From Acinetobacter vivianii (GTDB lineage: Bacteria; Pseudomonadota; Gammaproteobacteria; Pseudomonadales; Moraxellaceae), in assembly GCF_014635885.1 (NCBI RefSeq), contig NZ_BMDR01000001.1, forward strand, positions 248,001 through 312,000: a stretch of DNA of 64,000 nucleotides. Direction: 5' to 3'. Of this stretch, positions 63,864 to 64,000 are shown one piece after another (the first letter of the stretch is position 1; every line of letters begins with the position of its first letter). The notes under the pieces are model-generated. The model worked only from the letters and a program-made list of their open reading frames with translations. It was not told where the DNA came from and searched no databases. Made by a program: the position numbers and the translations under genes.

Positions 63864-64000
63864 ATGGGTACAGTTACATTAAGAGAAAGCGCCAATGGTA
63901 CGGTTAAATACCGAGCCGAAATTCGCATCAATCGTAAGGGCTTGCCATCATATAAGGAAAGCAAAACCTTTACATCTAAAAAGATAGCAAAAAACTGGCT
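63864..64000 (+). CDS. Tyrosine recombinase (phage-type integrase), N-terminus only
   Basis: First 45 residues, cut by the window end. MGTVTLRESANGTVKYRAEI and the following YKESKTFTSKKIAKNW fit the AP2-like arm-type DNA-binding domain at the start of many phage integrases. AAGGTG lies just upstream. It points right, so the main element probably continues outside the window. The catalytic domain is not visible, hence moderate certainty. Confidence 0.7.
   Translation, partial: MGTVTLRESANGTVKYRAEIRINRKGLPSYKESKTFTSKKIAKNW

Noticed and set aside
63758-63964. 68-residue minus-strand frame at the right edge
   Set aside because: It lies opposite the integrase start and its promoter region, with no ribosome-binding site.

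Overview
The window is a chromosomal segment of a gammaproteobacterium, almost certainly Acinetobacter. Evidence: low-GC DNA, the paaK-paaX-paaY order, an IclR-type pobR divergent from pobA, a two-domain MtlD (HAD phosphatase fused to mannitol-1-phosphate dehydrogenase) and a 12-gene baumannoferrin/acinetoferrin-type siderophore cluster. The species cannot be fixed from the sequence alone.

Layout. 0-3.7 kb: end of the phenylacetate catabolon (thiolase, PaaK, PaaX, PaaY). 4.1-9.4 kb, minus strand: a probable catabolic operon (aldehyde dehydrogenase, tandem SnoaL protein, FadR-type regulator, stand-alone Cache sensor, APC permease). 9.7-11.9 kb: pobR/pobA for 4-hydroxybenzoate. 12-14.5 kb: ABC1-type kinase, a small hypothetical, YbaK deacylase. 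14.6-32.6 kb: iron region with two TonB receptors, three NIS synthetases, an N-hydroxylase, an MFS exporter, a FhuF-like reductase, an RraA-like protein, a DUF3649/PepSY/DUF3325 inner-membrane module and an IucB-like acyltransferase, with Fur-box-like sites at four promoters. 32.8-36.6 kb: an AAHS transporter and mtlD. 36.9-42.3 kb: cobalamin nucleotide-loop assembly genes cobU-cobT-cobC-cobS, interrupted by a MINPP-like phosphatase lipoprotein. 42.3-45 kb: a TonB receptor and a His-rich DUF2946-like protein. 45-51 kb: DAHP synthase, a TauE/SafE transporter, a second PepSY module, lpxB. 51-55.8 kb: housekeeping and hypothetical genes, a porin, a HIT protein. 55.8-64 kb: accessory-looking region of small genes with an endolysin, a guanidine-II riboswitch controlling a Gdx exporter, a BLUF photoreceptor, a degenerate tRNA-Met and, at the right edge, the start of a phage-type integrase.

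The iron genes form a full cycle: cytosolic assembly from citrate and hydroxylated/acylated diamine units, export by the MFS protein, uptake by TonB receptors and reductive release by FhuF-like and PepSY proteins. The less explained parts are a well-formed small-RNA candidate at 57.66-57.75 kb, a 74%-identical direct repeat exactly 7,761 bp apart whose right copy lies just upstream of the integrase, an RraA-like siderophore-cluster protein lacking signature residues, and a second PepSY module far from any siderophore gene.
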